Shown here: positions 8,351-15,963 of the stretch, piece after piece
Numbering within the stretch: the stretch's first letter is position 1
Layout: each line of letters begins with the position of its first letter
Translations under genes and position numbers: made by a program
Source of the DNA: Streptomyces sp. SirexAA-E
GTDB taxonomy: Bacteria > Actinomycetota > Actinomycetes > Streptomycetales > Streptomycetaceae
Length of the DNA stretch: 64,000 nt
Direction of reading: 5' to 3'
NCBI RefSeq assembly: GCF_000177195.2
Contig: NC_015953.1
Span: 806,001 to 870,000 of the forward strand
The notes under the pieces: generated by a model
Database searches by the model: none
The model's input: the letters and a program-made list of their open reading frames with translations, nothing else
Told to the model about the DNA's origin: nothing

Positions 8351-9322
8351 TCAGTCGCCGGTCTCGTGGGGGATCCCGTCGTCCAGGACGATACGGATGG
8401 TCTGGCCTTCTCCGTCGACGCCGGTGAGTTCGGCGGCGATCCGGTTGTAGGCGGTGGTGGCCAGCGCCCAGTCCGCCTCGAGCGGGGTGGTGGCGTGGCG
8501 GGTGTCCCACAGCTTGATGAGCAGGCCGATGAGGGAGCGGCCGGACAGGACGGTCTGGACGCGTCCTTCCTTGACGTCCTCGACCGAGGGCGGGGTGCGG
8601 AAGTGGTCGTGGTCGACGGCCAGGGCGGTGAGCCATTCCCAGGTGTCGCGGTGCGCGATGAGGTCCACGGAGGCCACCCCGGCGGCCTTCAGCAGCAGGA
8701 CCCCGTGGTTGACCCGCGGGTCCTCGCCGCCGGTCGGCGGGGCGACGGCGGAAGTGGGCGGGCTGGGTGTGCCGTTGCCCTGGTAGGCAGCCTGGATCGC
8801 ACGCTTGAGAGCGTCGTCCTGATCCCGGTTCTGGCGCTCCGGTTCCGGCTGTGGCTGCTGCTGGCTGCTCTCCATGGTTCCCCCCTGGAAGTCGGTGTCG
8901 GATGAGGTGGGCGGTGCCGTTGCGAAGGCGGCGGGCTCGTGGCCGGGCTCAAGGCCGGGCTCCGGGGCCGCAGGCCCCACCGGTGTCGGTGCGCCGGGGT
9001 CCGGTTCGTCGGCCGGCCTCTGGAGTTCCGCGAGGGGGCGGAGGGTCTCGGCGAGTTCCAGCAGCTGGCGGAGCTCGCCGCGGGTTTCGCTGAGGTCGCT
9101 GATCATCCGGTCCTGGCGACGGCGTACCTCCCGGTTCTCCTCCCGCAGCCCGGTGACACCTCCCTGCACGACCTCCAGGATCTTCAGGCGGGTCTGGGTG
9201 AGCTCACCGTGCAGGGCCGTCAGCCCGACCGTCGGGTCATCAAGACGACCGACCGGCGCCAGCAGGGCCCGTATCGCCTTCAGTTCCTCCATCGCGCTGC
9301 CGAACGCGTCTTTCCACTTCAC
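8351..9322 (-). CDS. Hypothetical coiled-coil protein
   Basis: Protein of 323 residues that I cannot assign. Residues about 1-100 are charged and helical with heptad-like spacing (LREENREVRRRQDRMISDL), suggesting a coiled coil. A Pro/Glu/Gln-rich linker follows (about 105-185), then a compact C-terminal domain (HRDTWEWLTALAVDHDHFRT to GQTIRIVLDDGIPHETGD). GTG start with AGGGGG 5 bases upstream. It lies among mobile debris and is likely cargo of a former element. Confidence 0.55.
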   Translation of the reverse strand: MKWKDAFGSAMEELKAIRALLAPVGRLDDPTVGLTALHGELTQTRLKILEVVQGGVTGLREENREVRRRQDRMISDLSETRGELRQLLELAETLRPLAELQRPADEPDPGAPTPVGPAAPEPGLEPGHEPAAFATAPPTSSDTDFQGGTMESSQQQPQPEPERQNRDQDDALKRAIQAAYQGNGTPSPPTSAVAPPTGGEDPRVNHGVLLLKAAGVASVDLIAHRDTWEWLTALAVDHDHFRTPPSVEDVKEGRVQTVLSGRSLIGLLIKLWDTRHATTPLEADWALATTAYNRIAAELTGVDGEGQTIRIVLDDGIPHETGD

Positions 9323-9541
9323 GTAACCCCCTGGTCACTCAGAGCTGCAACCGGCCGTATCTCCCCATAAACACTCCATGTGACGCGCCACTTTCCGGCC
9401 CTTCCTCTGGCCGGGACTACACCCCCGCTCTCCGAACGGCAGGGACACCGCGGTGCGCCGACCCTCGGTGTCAACCTGCCGCCTGCCCGGTCGTCCTTTC
9501 CAGTGACCTCCGCATCGGCTTCCGTTCCGTGAGGTGCGTTC

Positions 9542-9841
9542 GTGGCCACACTCGCGGACGTGACAGACGGCCTCGCCCCTAACGACCTCCCCGCCACGGC
9601 CGGGCCCGGCCCGGTAGCCTCCAGCACCGGGCGGGTCCGGCTTTCGATGGCCCGGTGGCTTCTCACTCCGCGCACCATGTGGCACGCGCGCCGCCTGGCC
9701 GCGGCGGCCCCCGGAATGGACGCGCAGACCGCGTGGGTGGTGGCCCGTCTCACCCGTCACCCCGATGAGTACGCCTACGCCCTGGCCCACCCCAGCTCCT
9801 ACGCCCACGCTCTGGCCCACCTGGACGACAGGCGTACCTGA
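9542..9841 (+). CDS. Small hypothetical protein
   Basis: Ninety-nine residues starting GTG with AGGTG a few bases upstream. The C-terminal half repeats short helical units rich in Ala, Tyr and His (YAYALAHPSSYAHALAHLD). No family recognised. An antisense frame covers the same DNA, but this strand has the better start and composition. Confidence 0.4.
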   Translation: MATLADVTDGLAPNDLPATAGPGPVASSTGRVRLSMARWLLTPRTMWHARRLAAAAPGMDAQTAWVVARLTRHPDEYAYALAHPSSYAHALAHLDDRRT

Positions 9842-9987
9842 AGGCGCCTTGCCGGTGGTTCCCGGCCGGGTGCGACCGTTCCGGCCAACTCCTGCGGACG
9901 TTCGGCGGGTTGCGATCACCGGCTGCGGTGATCAGGACCCGCTGAGCTGTCCGTGAGGGAGAGGGTGAAGACGTCGCTGGTTCCCCG

Positions 9988-10341
9988 GTGTATCAACCGG
10001 ATTCGTTCGCGCAGTTGCTGGAGCGGCGGCTGAATCTCACGCCGGGCTTCGAGGCCGGGCGCCTGGAGGCGGAGCAGGTGGCCAACCTGGCGCTGCTGAC
10101 CGGGGCCCAGGCTCCCGCCTACACGGGTACGGCCCGGCTGGTCGCGCTGATGCGGAGCCCGCCCGTGCCCAGCGAAGAGCCTCAGGACTTCTGGTTCAAG
10201 CTGTGGACCGAGGCCGACGATCCGGTCCTGCTGCCCGGTAACCTCCGGCACCAGCTGCTGCGTGCCGTGGACGGTGACGGTGCCGCGCTGGCGCGGGGCT
10301 GCGACACTTCTTGGCAGCACTTTCTGGGCGAAGCCACCTAG
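9988..10341 (+). CDS. Hypothetical protein whose stop codon lies in a MITE target site
   Basis: Frame of about 117 residues: VYQPDSFAQLLERRLNLTPG, then LLTGAQAPAYTGTARLVALM and a C terminus FLGEAT. No family recognised. The frame stays open about 40 bases upstream of the only start (GTG 9988), so the N terminus may be truncated. The TAG stop is the CTAG (10338-10341) that also forms the left target duplication of MITE copy 2. Confidence 0.4.
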   Translation: MYQPDSFAQLLERRLNLTPGFEAGRLEAEQVANLALLTGAQAPAYTGTARLVALMRSPPVPSEEPQDFWFKLWTEADDPVLLPGNLRHQLLRAVDGDGAALARGCDTSWQHFLGEAT

Positions 10342-10514
10342 GGCTTGTTTCGAAAGTCCCGCCTGTCCGGCGACGCCTGGCACGCACGCTCGCTGCGTTG
10401 TCGGTATCACCCCGATACATCCAGTATCGGGGCGACCCTCCGCCTTGCGATCGCACGCACCAGACGCCGCCGGTCCCGCCCTCCGGGCGGACGGCGCTAC
10501 TTTCGCAACAAGCC
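10342..10514 (-). mobile_element. MITE copy 2 (173 bp, inverted relative to copy 1)
   Basis: Flanked by CTAG at 10338-10341 and 10515-10518. Reverse-complemented, it differs from copy 1 at only a handful of positions and has the same length and central hairpin, so the two copies are recent. Together they bracket 2.6 kb (7740-10337) as inverted repeats. Confidence 0.8.
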
Positions 10515-10686
10515 CTAGCTGTATGGGCCACGAGCGTTGTTGACAGGGATGGGCGCCCCTGACGCAGCTCAGAAACGGGGTGCCTTGGAACCGCTCCCGA
10601 TCTACCGGCGTCATGACGCGCGAAATCGAGAACGAGAACTTCCGCTCGAGAAACCGAGGTAGCGCCCATAGGGCCGTGCCGCAGGA

Positions 10687-11265
10687 TCAGTCGGCGCGGA
10701 GACCTGCAAGATGGATGCGGACGAAACGACGCCAGGGGCCGTCGTCTCCGTCCGGTGAAGCGGCGACGACCCCGCGTATGGCCACGATGAGGGCCTTGAC
10801 GTCGTCTCCCGTCACACCCTGCGTCAGATACCCCGACTCGACCGCATTCTGCGTCAACTGCCGGACGCGGTCCGCGGTCCGCGCGCTCACGTCGTCGTCA
10901 CTGGGCACGCGGTCCGTCAGGGAGGCCGCGTAACGGCGCTTCTCCGCGTTGAAGGTCCCCACGAAGTCCAGAAACCACTCAAGACCGGCGGCGGGATCGG
11001 GATCTTCGAGCGCGGTCGCTGCGGCCCGGTCCATTTCCTCAACGAAGAGCCGCGCGATGGCATCGAGGAGAGCGTCCTTGCCCGCGAACCGCCGGTAGAT
11101 CGTACCGACGCCCAGACCGGCACGGGCAGCAATGGCCTCCATGCTCGCCTGCGGTCCCTGCTCGGCAAAAACCGCACGTGCGGCGTTGATGACGATCGCA
11201 TCGTTGCGCAGCGCGTCCCGGCGTGGGGTGCGGGGGGCGGCCGAAGGGCTGGTTCGTGGGCTCAT
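10687..11265 (-). CDS. TetR/AcrR family transcriptional regulator
   Basis: N-terminal helix-turn-helix: VINAARAVFAEQGPQASMEA, then IAARAGLGVGTIYRRFAGKD; the C-terminal ligand domain is typical, about 192 residues in all. ATG 11265 is chosen because the longer upstream frame would run through the operator region. It is divergent from a zinc alcohol dehydrogenase, with two related palindromic sites between them (11286-11329), so it most likely represses itself and the dehydrogenase. Confidence 0.85.
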   Translation of the reverse strand: MSPRTSPSAAPRTPRRDALRNDAIVINAARAVFAEQGPQASMEAIAARAGLGVGTIYRRFAGKDALLDAIARLFVEEMDRAAATALEDPDPAAGLEWFLDFVGTFNAEKRRYAASLTDRVPSDDDVSARTADRVRQLTQNAVESGYLTQGVTGDDVKALIVAIRGVVAASPDGDDGPWRRFVRIHLAGLRAD

Positions 11266-11285
11266 CGGCCCGAGTGTACTCAAAC

Positions 11286-11329
11286 CGGAATCAGGATTCC
11301 GCACCGTGTTAAAGTGAATACAGATTCCG
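11286..11329. promoter_or_regulatory. Paired operators for the TetR regulator
   Basis: A perfect palindrome CGGAATC-AG-GATTCCG (11286-11301) is followed 12 bases later by a degenerate copy GTGAATACAGATTCCG (11314-11329) in the divergent tetR/adh promoter. The second copy is about 22 bases from the adh start. Confidence 0.6.
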
Positions 11330-11351
11330 TTTTGATGAGGAGGACCTGCTC

Positions 11352-12395
11352 ATGAGGACCACGACCGGCTGGCAGAGCCTGGACCCGACCAGCAACGCAC
11401 TGACTCGCGTCACCTTCGAGCGGCGTGATCCGCGCTCGGATGACATTGCCGTGCGGATCGACTACTGCGGCGTCTGCCACAGCGACCTGCACCGCATTCA
11501 CGGGATGCTCGGCGAGAAGGACCTCGTCCCCGGCCACGAAGCCACCGGCGTCGTCGTCGCCGTCGGTCAGGCCGTCACCGGCTTCGCCGTGGGCGATCGG
11601 GTCGCCATCGGCACGATCATCGACTCGTGCGGCGAGTGCGCCATGTGCGAGGCCGGGCAGGAGAACTACTGCTACAGCCGGCCTACCACCACCTACGGCG
11701 GCACCGACCGCATCGACGGCACCCCGACCAAGGGTGCCTACAGCCGCGAGTACGTCCTGCGCGAGAAGTTCGCCTTTCATCTGCCCGACGCGCTCGACCC
11801 GGCCGCCGCGGCGCCGCTCTTGTGCGCCGGCGTCAGCGTCTGGGAGCCGCTGCGGGCCGCTGGTGTCGGCCCAGGCAGCCGTGTAGCTGTCGCCGGGCTG
11901 GGAGGGCTCGGCCACATCGCGGTCAAGCTCGCCGCCGCGCTGGGAGCCGAGGTCACCGTCCTCAGCCGCAGCACGGCCAAAGAGCAGGACGCTCGGAGCC
12001 TGGGGGCCAGCGGACTGCTCGTGACCGCCGACGAGGCACAGGTCGCCGCCGCCCGGGGCCGTTTCGATTTCATCCTCGACACCATCTCGGCCGACCACGA
12101 GCTTTCACCGCTCATCGGCATGCTGGGCCTCGACGGGACCCTGTGCGTCCTCGGAAACCCTCTGCTGGCCGGGCCGAAGCTCTGGGAACTGGGAGCGGGC
12201 CGCAAGAAGCTCACCTCCTCCGGCACGGCAGGGCTGCGGCAGACCGTGGAGATGCTTGAGTTCTGCGCCGAGCACGGCATCACAGCCGACGTCGAAACCC
12301 TTCCTTCGAGCGAGATCGAAACCGCTCTGGACCGCCTTGCTGCTGGCGACGTCCACTACCGGTTCGTGCTGGACATGTCCGACCTCGACAAGTAG
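11352..12395 (+). CDS. Zinc-dependent alcohol dehydrogenase (MDR, YahK/AdhC type)
   Basis: Protein of 347 residues of the medium-chain dehydrogenase family. The catalytic zinc ligands are in CGVCHSD and GHEATG, structural-zinc cysteines in CGECAMCEAGQENYC, and the Rossmann motif is GLGGLGH. Sequence style is that of broad-specificity NADP(H) aldehyde reductases/cinnamyl-alcohol-type dehydrogenases, which usually clear reactive aldehydes. GGAGG lies about 10 bases upstream of the ATG. It is divergent from the TetR gene and probably induced by its ligand. Confidence 0.9.
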   Translation: MRTTTGWQSLDPTSNALTRVTFERRDPRSDDIAVRIDYCGVCHSDLHRIHGMLGEKDLVPGHEATGVVVAVGQAVTGFAVGDRVAIGTIIDSCGECAMCEAGQENYCYSRPTTTYGGTDRIDGTPTKGAYSREYVLREKFAFHLPDALDPAAAAPLLCAGVSVWEPLRAAGVGPGSRVAVAGLGGLGHIAVKLAAALGAEVTVLSRSTAKEQDARSLGASGLLVTADEAQVAAARGRFDFILDTISADHELSPLIGMLGLDGTLCVLGNPLLAGPKLWELGAGRKKLTSSGTAGLRQTVEMLEFCAEHGITADVETLPSSEIETALDRLAAGDVHYRFVLDMSDLDK

Positions 12396-12405
12396 GCGAC
12401 CTCCG

Positions 12406-12449
12406 CGAGGCCAGGGCCCAAGGCACAGTACGGCCGAACCCTGGCCTCG
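12406..12449 (+). terminator. Terminator after the alcohol dehydrogenase
   Basis: Perfect 11-bp stem CGAGGCCAGGG (12406-12416) / CCCTGGCCTCG (12439-12449) just after the stop codon. Confidence 0.65.
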
Positions 12450-12463
12450 CCTTTGGAACACGG

Positions 12464-12541
12464 CCTACCGAGGTCGCTATCCGTACCGACCGGACAGTGA
12501 TCATCGTCGCTCACCGGCTGCGGACCGTCATGTCGGCCGTG
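12464..12541 (+). pseudogene. ABC-transporter ATPase remnant (H-loop segment)
   Basis: About 26 codons on the plus strand read TEVAIRTDRTVIIVAHRLR then TVMSA, the segment around the switch histidine of an exporter-type ABC ATPase. No Walker motifs remain. The rest of 12450-12736 shows no gene. It is probably a relic of a deleted transporter gene at the border of the metallophore cluster. Confidence 0.45.
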
Positions 12542-12736
12542 GGGTACCGATCTCCGCTCCGGCGCCGGTCGCAGGAGGTTCCGTGGTCCGTCGCTGAGGC
12601 GGGGCAGGGGCCGCCGGGCGGCGGGTGCGCAGGACATCCTCGGCTGTGTGGGACGTTGCCGGCCGACGGCATCCACGCGCGCCCGCCAGAACCGGGCGTA
12701 CACCCGTCGGCGACGAGCAGGCAGGCGGGCGTCCCG

Positions 12737-14143
12737 TCAGCCTCCGGAGTACCGCAGATGCGGGGCGACGCTGCGGAGTTTCTCGCAGGTCTCCTCGATC
12801 TCGCGTTCGGGGAGGGACTGGGCGGTCACCCCCGCGCCCGCGCGCAGCCATGACTCCTCACCCTCTCCGATGAGGGTGCGCAGGACGAGGGAGGCGTCGA
12901 GAGCGCCCGCGAAGCTGCCGCGGAAGACCGCGCCACCGTACAGACCTCGAGGCCCTTCCTCATGACGGGCCAGGGCCTGGAGCGCTGCGGGTTTGGAGAC
13001 ACCGGTGGCAGTGATCGCGGGGAAGAGGGAGGCGAAGGCATCCCACGGTCCGGCGTCCTCCCGGAGCCGGCCCGTCACCCGCGAGGCAAGGTGCTGCACC
13101 GAACCGCGCGGCCGGACCCTCATGAACTCCTCGACGGCGACGGAGCCGGGCCGGCAGACCGCCTCCATCTCCTCCCAGGCCAGGCGTACGGAGACGGCGT
13201 GCTCGTGTATCTCCTTGGGGTCGCCGAGCAGTTCCACGCGTCGGCGCTCGTTCTCCTCCTCGTCGGGGCCGTATGCACGGGTGCCGGCGAGCGGCTGGGT
13301 GCTGACGCGGCCGTTCTCCGCGACCTCGAGGACAGTCTCCGGGCTGAAACCGGCCGCCCGGTAACCGCCGAGATCCAGCAGATAGGAGCGGGCCGGGGTG
13401 TTGGAACGGCGGCCCGCGAGATAGGTCGCCGGGAAGTCCACGGCCAGCCCGGCGGGCAGTGGGACCTTGCGGGAGATCACGGCCTTCTCCAGCAGACCGG
13501 AGTGGATGTCTTCGACCGTCCGGGCCACCGCACTCCCGTAGGCGGCGGTGCCGGCGGCGATGATGCGTTCGGCTCCCTCCGGCGTCGTCCCGTCGGGCGG
13601 CGGCTGTCGAGGGGTCGGTTCGGCGAGCAGGCCGGCGACCTTGCCGAGCCACGCCTCGTCCACCGCGCGGACCACGGTCTCCTTCTCGGTGAGCGTCACC
13701 TCGACGGAAGGGATCAGCGCGTGCAGCAGCGGGCCGTCACCGGTGGCCGCAGGGTCCGCGTGGAGGAGATGGGCTAGTTCGAAGGTCGCCCAGCCGTAGA
13801 AGTGGCGTCCACCGGCTTGCGCGCCGTATGCAGCGGACAGGGTGTTCAGCGCGGTCGCGAACGCCGTCAAGGGCCCGCCGTCGGTGCGAGAGGTCCACGT
13901 CTGCCCCATCGCCCGCGCGGTGATGCCGGTGGCGTCCGCAGTGAGGCTGACGGCGGAACCGGCCGCGAAGTGCCAGATGCCGCCTTCCGCCTCGTACACC
14001 ATGTACTGGTCGGCGAGGCCCGCCCGGGCGAGGCGGGTCGCTGTAGCTGCGGCGTCGTTGCTGGGTTCCATGGTGCCCACGGATTCGAGCGGCGGGACGG
14101 AACCCGCCCATGAGTCCCAGGTGTTCCGGGGGCGATTGCGCAT
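12737..14143 (-). CDS. Salicylate synthase (Irp9/MbtI type)
   Basis: Chorismate-binding (MST) enzyme that converts chorismate through isochorismate to salicylate. Visible family blocks: KAVISRKVPL with the general-base Lys, GFSPETVLEV, PLAGTRA, KEIHEHAVSV, RGSVQHLASRV, FPAITATGVSK, RGLYGGAV, RAGAGV and EETCEKL with metal-binding Glu. ATG 14143 has AAGGAAGG 9 bases upstream (468 residues). A GTG at 14209 overlapping the previous stop (GTGA) would add 22 residues and fits the coupling seen elsewhere in the operon, so either may be used. Last gene of the minus-strand NRPS operon; it supplies the aryl starter for the ligase at 36382-38046. Confidence 0.93.
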   Translation of the reverse strand: MRNRPRNTWDSWAGSVPPLESVGTMEPSNDAAATATRLARAGLADQYMVYEAEGGIWHFAAGSAVSLTADATGITARAMGQTWTSRTDGGPLTAFATALNTLSAAYGAQAGGRHFYGWATFELAHLLHADPAATGDGPLLHALIPSVEVTLTEKETVVRAVDEAWLGKVAGLLAEPTPRQPPPDGTTPEGAERIIAAGTAAYGSAVARTVEDIHSGLLEKAVISRKVPLPAGLAVDFPATYLAGRRSNTPARSYLLDLGGYRAAGFSPETVLEVAENGRVSTQPLAGTRAYGPDEEENERRRVELLGDPKEIHEHAVSVRLAWEEMEAVCRPGSVAVEEFMRVRPRGSVQHLASRVTGRLREDAGPWDAFASLFPAITATGVSKPAALQALARHEEGPRGLYGGAVFRGSFAGALDASLVLRTLIGEGEESWLRAGAGVTAQSLPEREIEETCEKLRSVAPHLRYSGG

Positions 14144-14205
14144 CGTGTCGTGCCTTCCTTGTGCCGCTGCCGCTGAGGCCGGTGAATCAGGCGCCGGGTG
14201 CGAGG

Positions 14206-15963
14206 TCACGAGCGTGCCGCCTCCAGCCGCCAGCCGTGGGCCCGGCTCCGGCGCTGCCAGAAGGAGGCGTAGGTGCCGTCTGCCGTGACCAGGTCGTTGT
14301 GCGTACCACGTTCGGTGATCTCCCCGTCCTCCAGGACGAGGATCTGGTCCGCGTGGACGACGGTGCTCAGCCGGTGTGCGATGACCAGCAGGGTCTTGCG
14401 GTCGGCGAGGGTGCGTACGGCTTCGGCGAACAGCGCCTCGTTCTCCTGGTCAAGTGCGGCGGTGGCCTCGTCGAGGACGAGGACGGGGGCGTCCTTGAGC
14501 AGGGCGCGGGCGACGGACACGCGCTGGCGCTGTCCGCCGGACAGGCGTGCACCTCCCTCCCCCACCTTGGTGCCCCAGCCGTCGGGCAGTTCTTCGAGCA
14601 CCCGGTCGAGTCCGGACAGGGATGCGGCCTCGGCCAGTTCCGCGGGCTCGGCGTCCGGGGCGGCGATCCTGACGTTCTCCTCAATGGTGCCGTCGAACAG
14701 GTAGACGTCCTGGAACACGAGGGAGACGTGTGCCGCCAGGTCGTCGGCGGCGATCTCTCGTACGTCGACGCCGCCGATGCGGACGGTGCCTTCCGTGGCG
14801 TCCCGGAAACGGGCGATCAACGAGGCGACCGTGGTCTTGCCGGCGCCGGAGGGTCCCACCAGGGCGGTCATGCTGCGCTCGGGCAGCCGAAAGGTCACGT
14901 CGTTCAGGACCGGACGCGCCGAAGCTCCGTCCGCCGCCCCGGTGTCGTAGCGGAAGCCGACGCCGGAGAACTCCACGCTCGCGTCGCGCGGTGTCTTCGG
15001 CTCGGCCGGCTGCGGGAAGGGCGGCTCGTCGAGGACGGCGCCGAGGCGTTCCAGGGTGTTGCGGGCGATGCGCATGCCCGCGCCGGCTTCGGCGGCGGAC
15101 GCCACGCTGTCGATGAGGCGGACCAGCAGCACCAGCAGTGCCAGGAGGGTGGGGGCGGTGAGCGACCCTTCGAGCTGCCAGGAAACCCCGAGTGCGAGCA
15201 GCAGGGCGAAGACGAGCCGGGTCGCGAAGGTGAAGGAGACCAGGCCGGGCAGGCCGCGGACGATGAGCCGCCGGTCGGCGCGCGCCTCGGCCGCCAGGGC
15301 ATCGTCCAGCGCCCCGTAGCCATCCGCGGTCCGGCCGAACGCCCGCAGGACCGGCTGGTTGCGCGTGTACTCCAGAACCCGGTCGGCGGACTCTCCGATC
15401 GCGGCGTCACGGCCGAGGTCGAGCCGGCGCATCAGCGCCGTGCTCGCCTGCTGCACGGCAAACAGCACCGGCACGCAGGCCAGGAGCACCAAGGCAGTGC
15501 GAGCGTCGAAGAAGAAGGTCGCGACGACCAGCGTGACCGGGGTGAGCAGGGAGGTGAGGAACGGGCGGAGCAGGTGGGCCGGTGTGCTCATCACCTGGAT
15601 GACGTTCTGTCCGGCGAGCCTGCTGAACTCGGCCGTACGACCGGCGGTGAACCAGCCGAGGGGCAGGCTCAGTGCCTGGTCCGCCATACGGCGATGGAGT
15701 ACCCGGGAGAGCTGGGAACCGACCGCGAAACCGCCGCTGATGGCCGCGCCCTGAAGCGCCGCGTAGACGAGTACACAGCCGGTGAACGCTGTCAGCCATG
15801 GCCAGACGTCGTCGGGGTCCGTGCTGAGCAGGGCTTTCAGGACGGGCACGAGGAGGGCGAAGGCGACGCCCTGGAGGACGGCCGCTCCGGACTGGAGGAG
15901 CACCAGCCGGTTCAGTGGGCGGGAGCCCTCCGGCCCCAGGACGCGGTAGAGCTGACGGATCAT
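14206..15963 (-). CDS. Half-ABC transporter, YbtQ/IrtB-like
   Basis: Exporter-fold half transporter of 585 residues. An N-terminal six-helix membrane domain (about 20-310) is followed by an ATPase domain with Walker A GPSGAGKTT, signature LSGGQRQRVS, Walker B VLVLDEATAALD and switch IAHRLSTV. It overlaps the companion half transporter by 4 bases (ATGA), so the pair should form a heterodimer. In yersiniabactin and mycobactin systems equivalent pairs (YbtPQ, IrtAB) take up metal-loaded siderophores despite the exporter fold; export cannot be ruled out here. Confidence 0.9.
   Translation of the reverse strand: MIRQLYRVLGPEGSRPLNRLVLLQSGAAVLQGVAFALLVPVLKALLSTDPDDVWPWLTAFTGCVLVYAALQGAAISGGFAVGSQLSRVLHRRMADQALSLPLGWFTAGRTAEFSRLAGQNVIQVMSTPAHLLRPFLTSLLTPVTLVVATFFFDARTALVLLACVPVLFAVQQASTALMRRLDLGRDAAIGESADRVLEYTRNQPVLRAFGRTADGYGALDDALAAEARADRRLIVRGLPGLVSFTFATRLVFALLLALGVSWQLEGSLTAPTLLALLVLLVRLIDSVASAAEAGAGMRIARNTLERLGAVLDEPPFPQPAEPKTPRDASVEFSGVGFRYDTGAADGASARPVLNDVTFRLPERSMTALVGPSGAGKTTVASLIARFRDATEGTVRIGGVDVREIAADDLAAHVSLVFQDVYLFDGTIEENVRIAAPDAEPAELAEAASLSGLDRVLEELPDGWGTKVGEGGARLSGGQRQRVSVARALLKDAPVLVLDEATAALDQENEALFAEAVRTLADRKTLLVIAHRLSTVVHADQILVLEDGEITERGTHNDLVTADGTYASFWQRRSRAHGWRLEAARS

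Noticed and set aside
9319..9753. 144-codon minus-strand frame opposite the small gene at 9542-9841
   Set aside because: Arg/Gly/Ser-rich shadow with no start signal; the plus-strand frame has a ribosome site and better composition.
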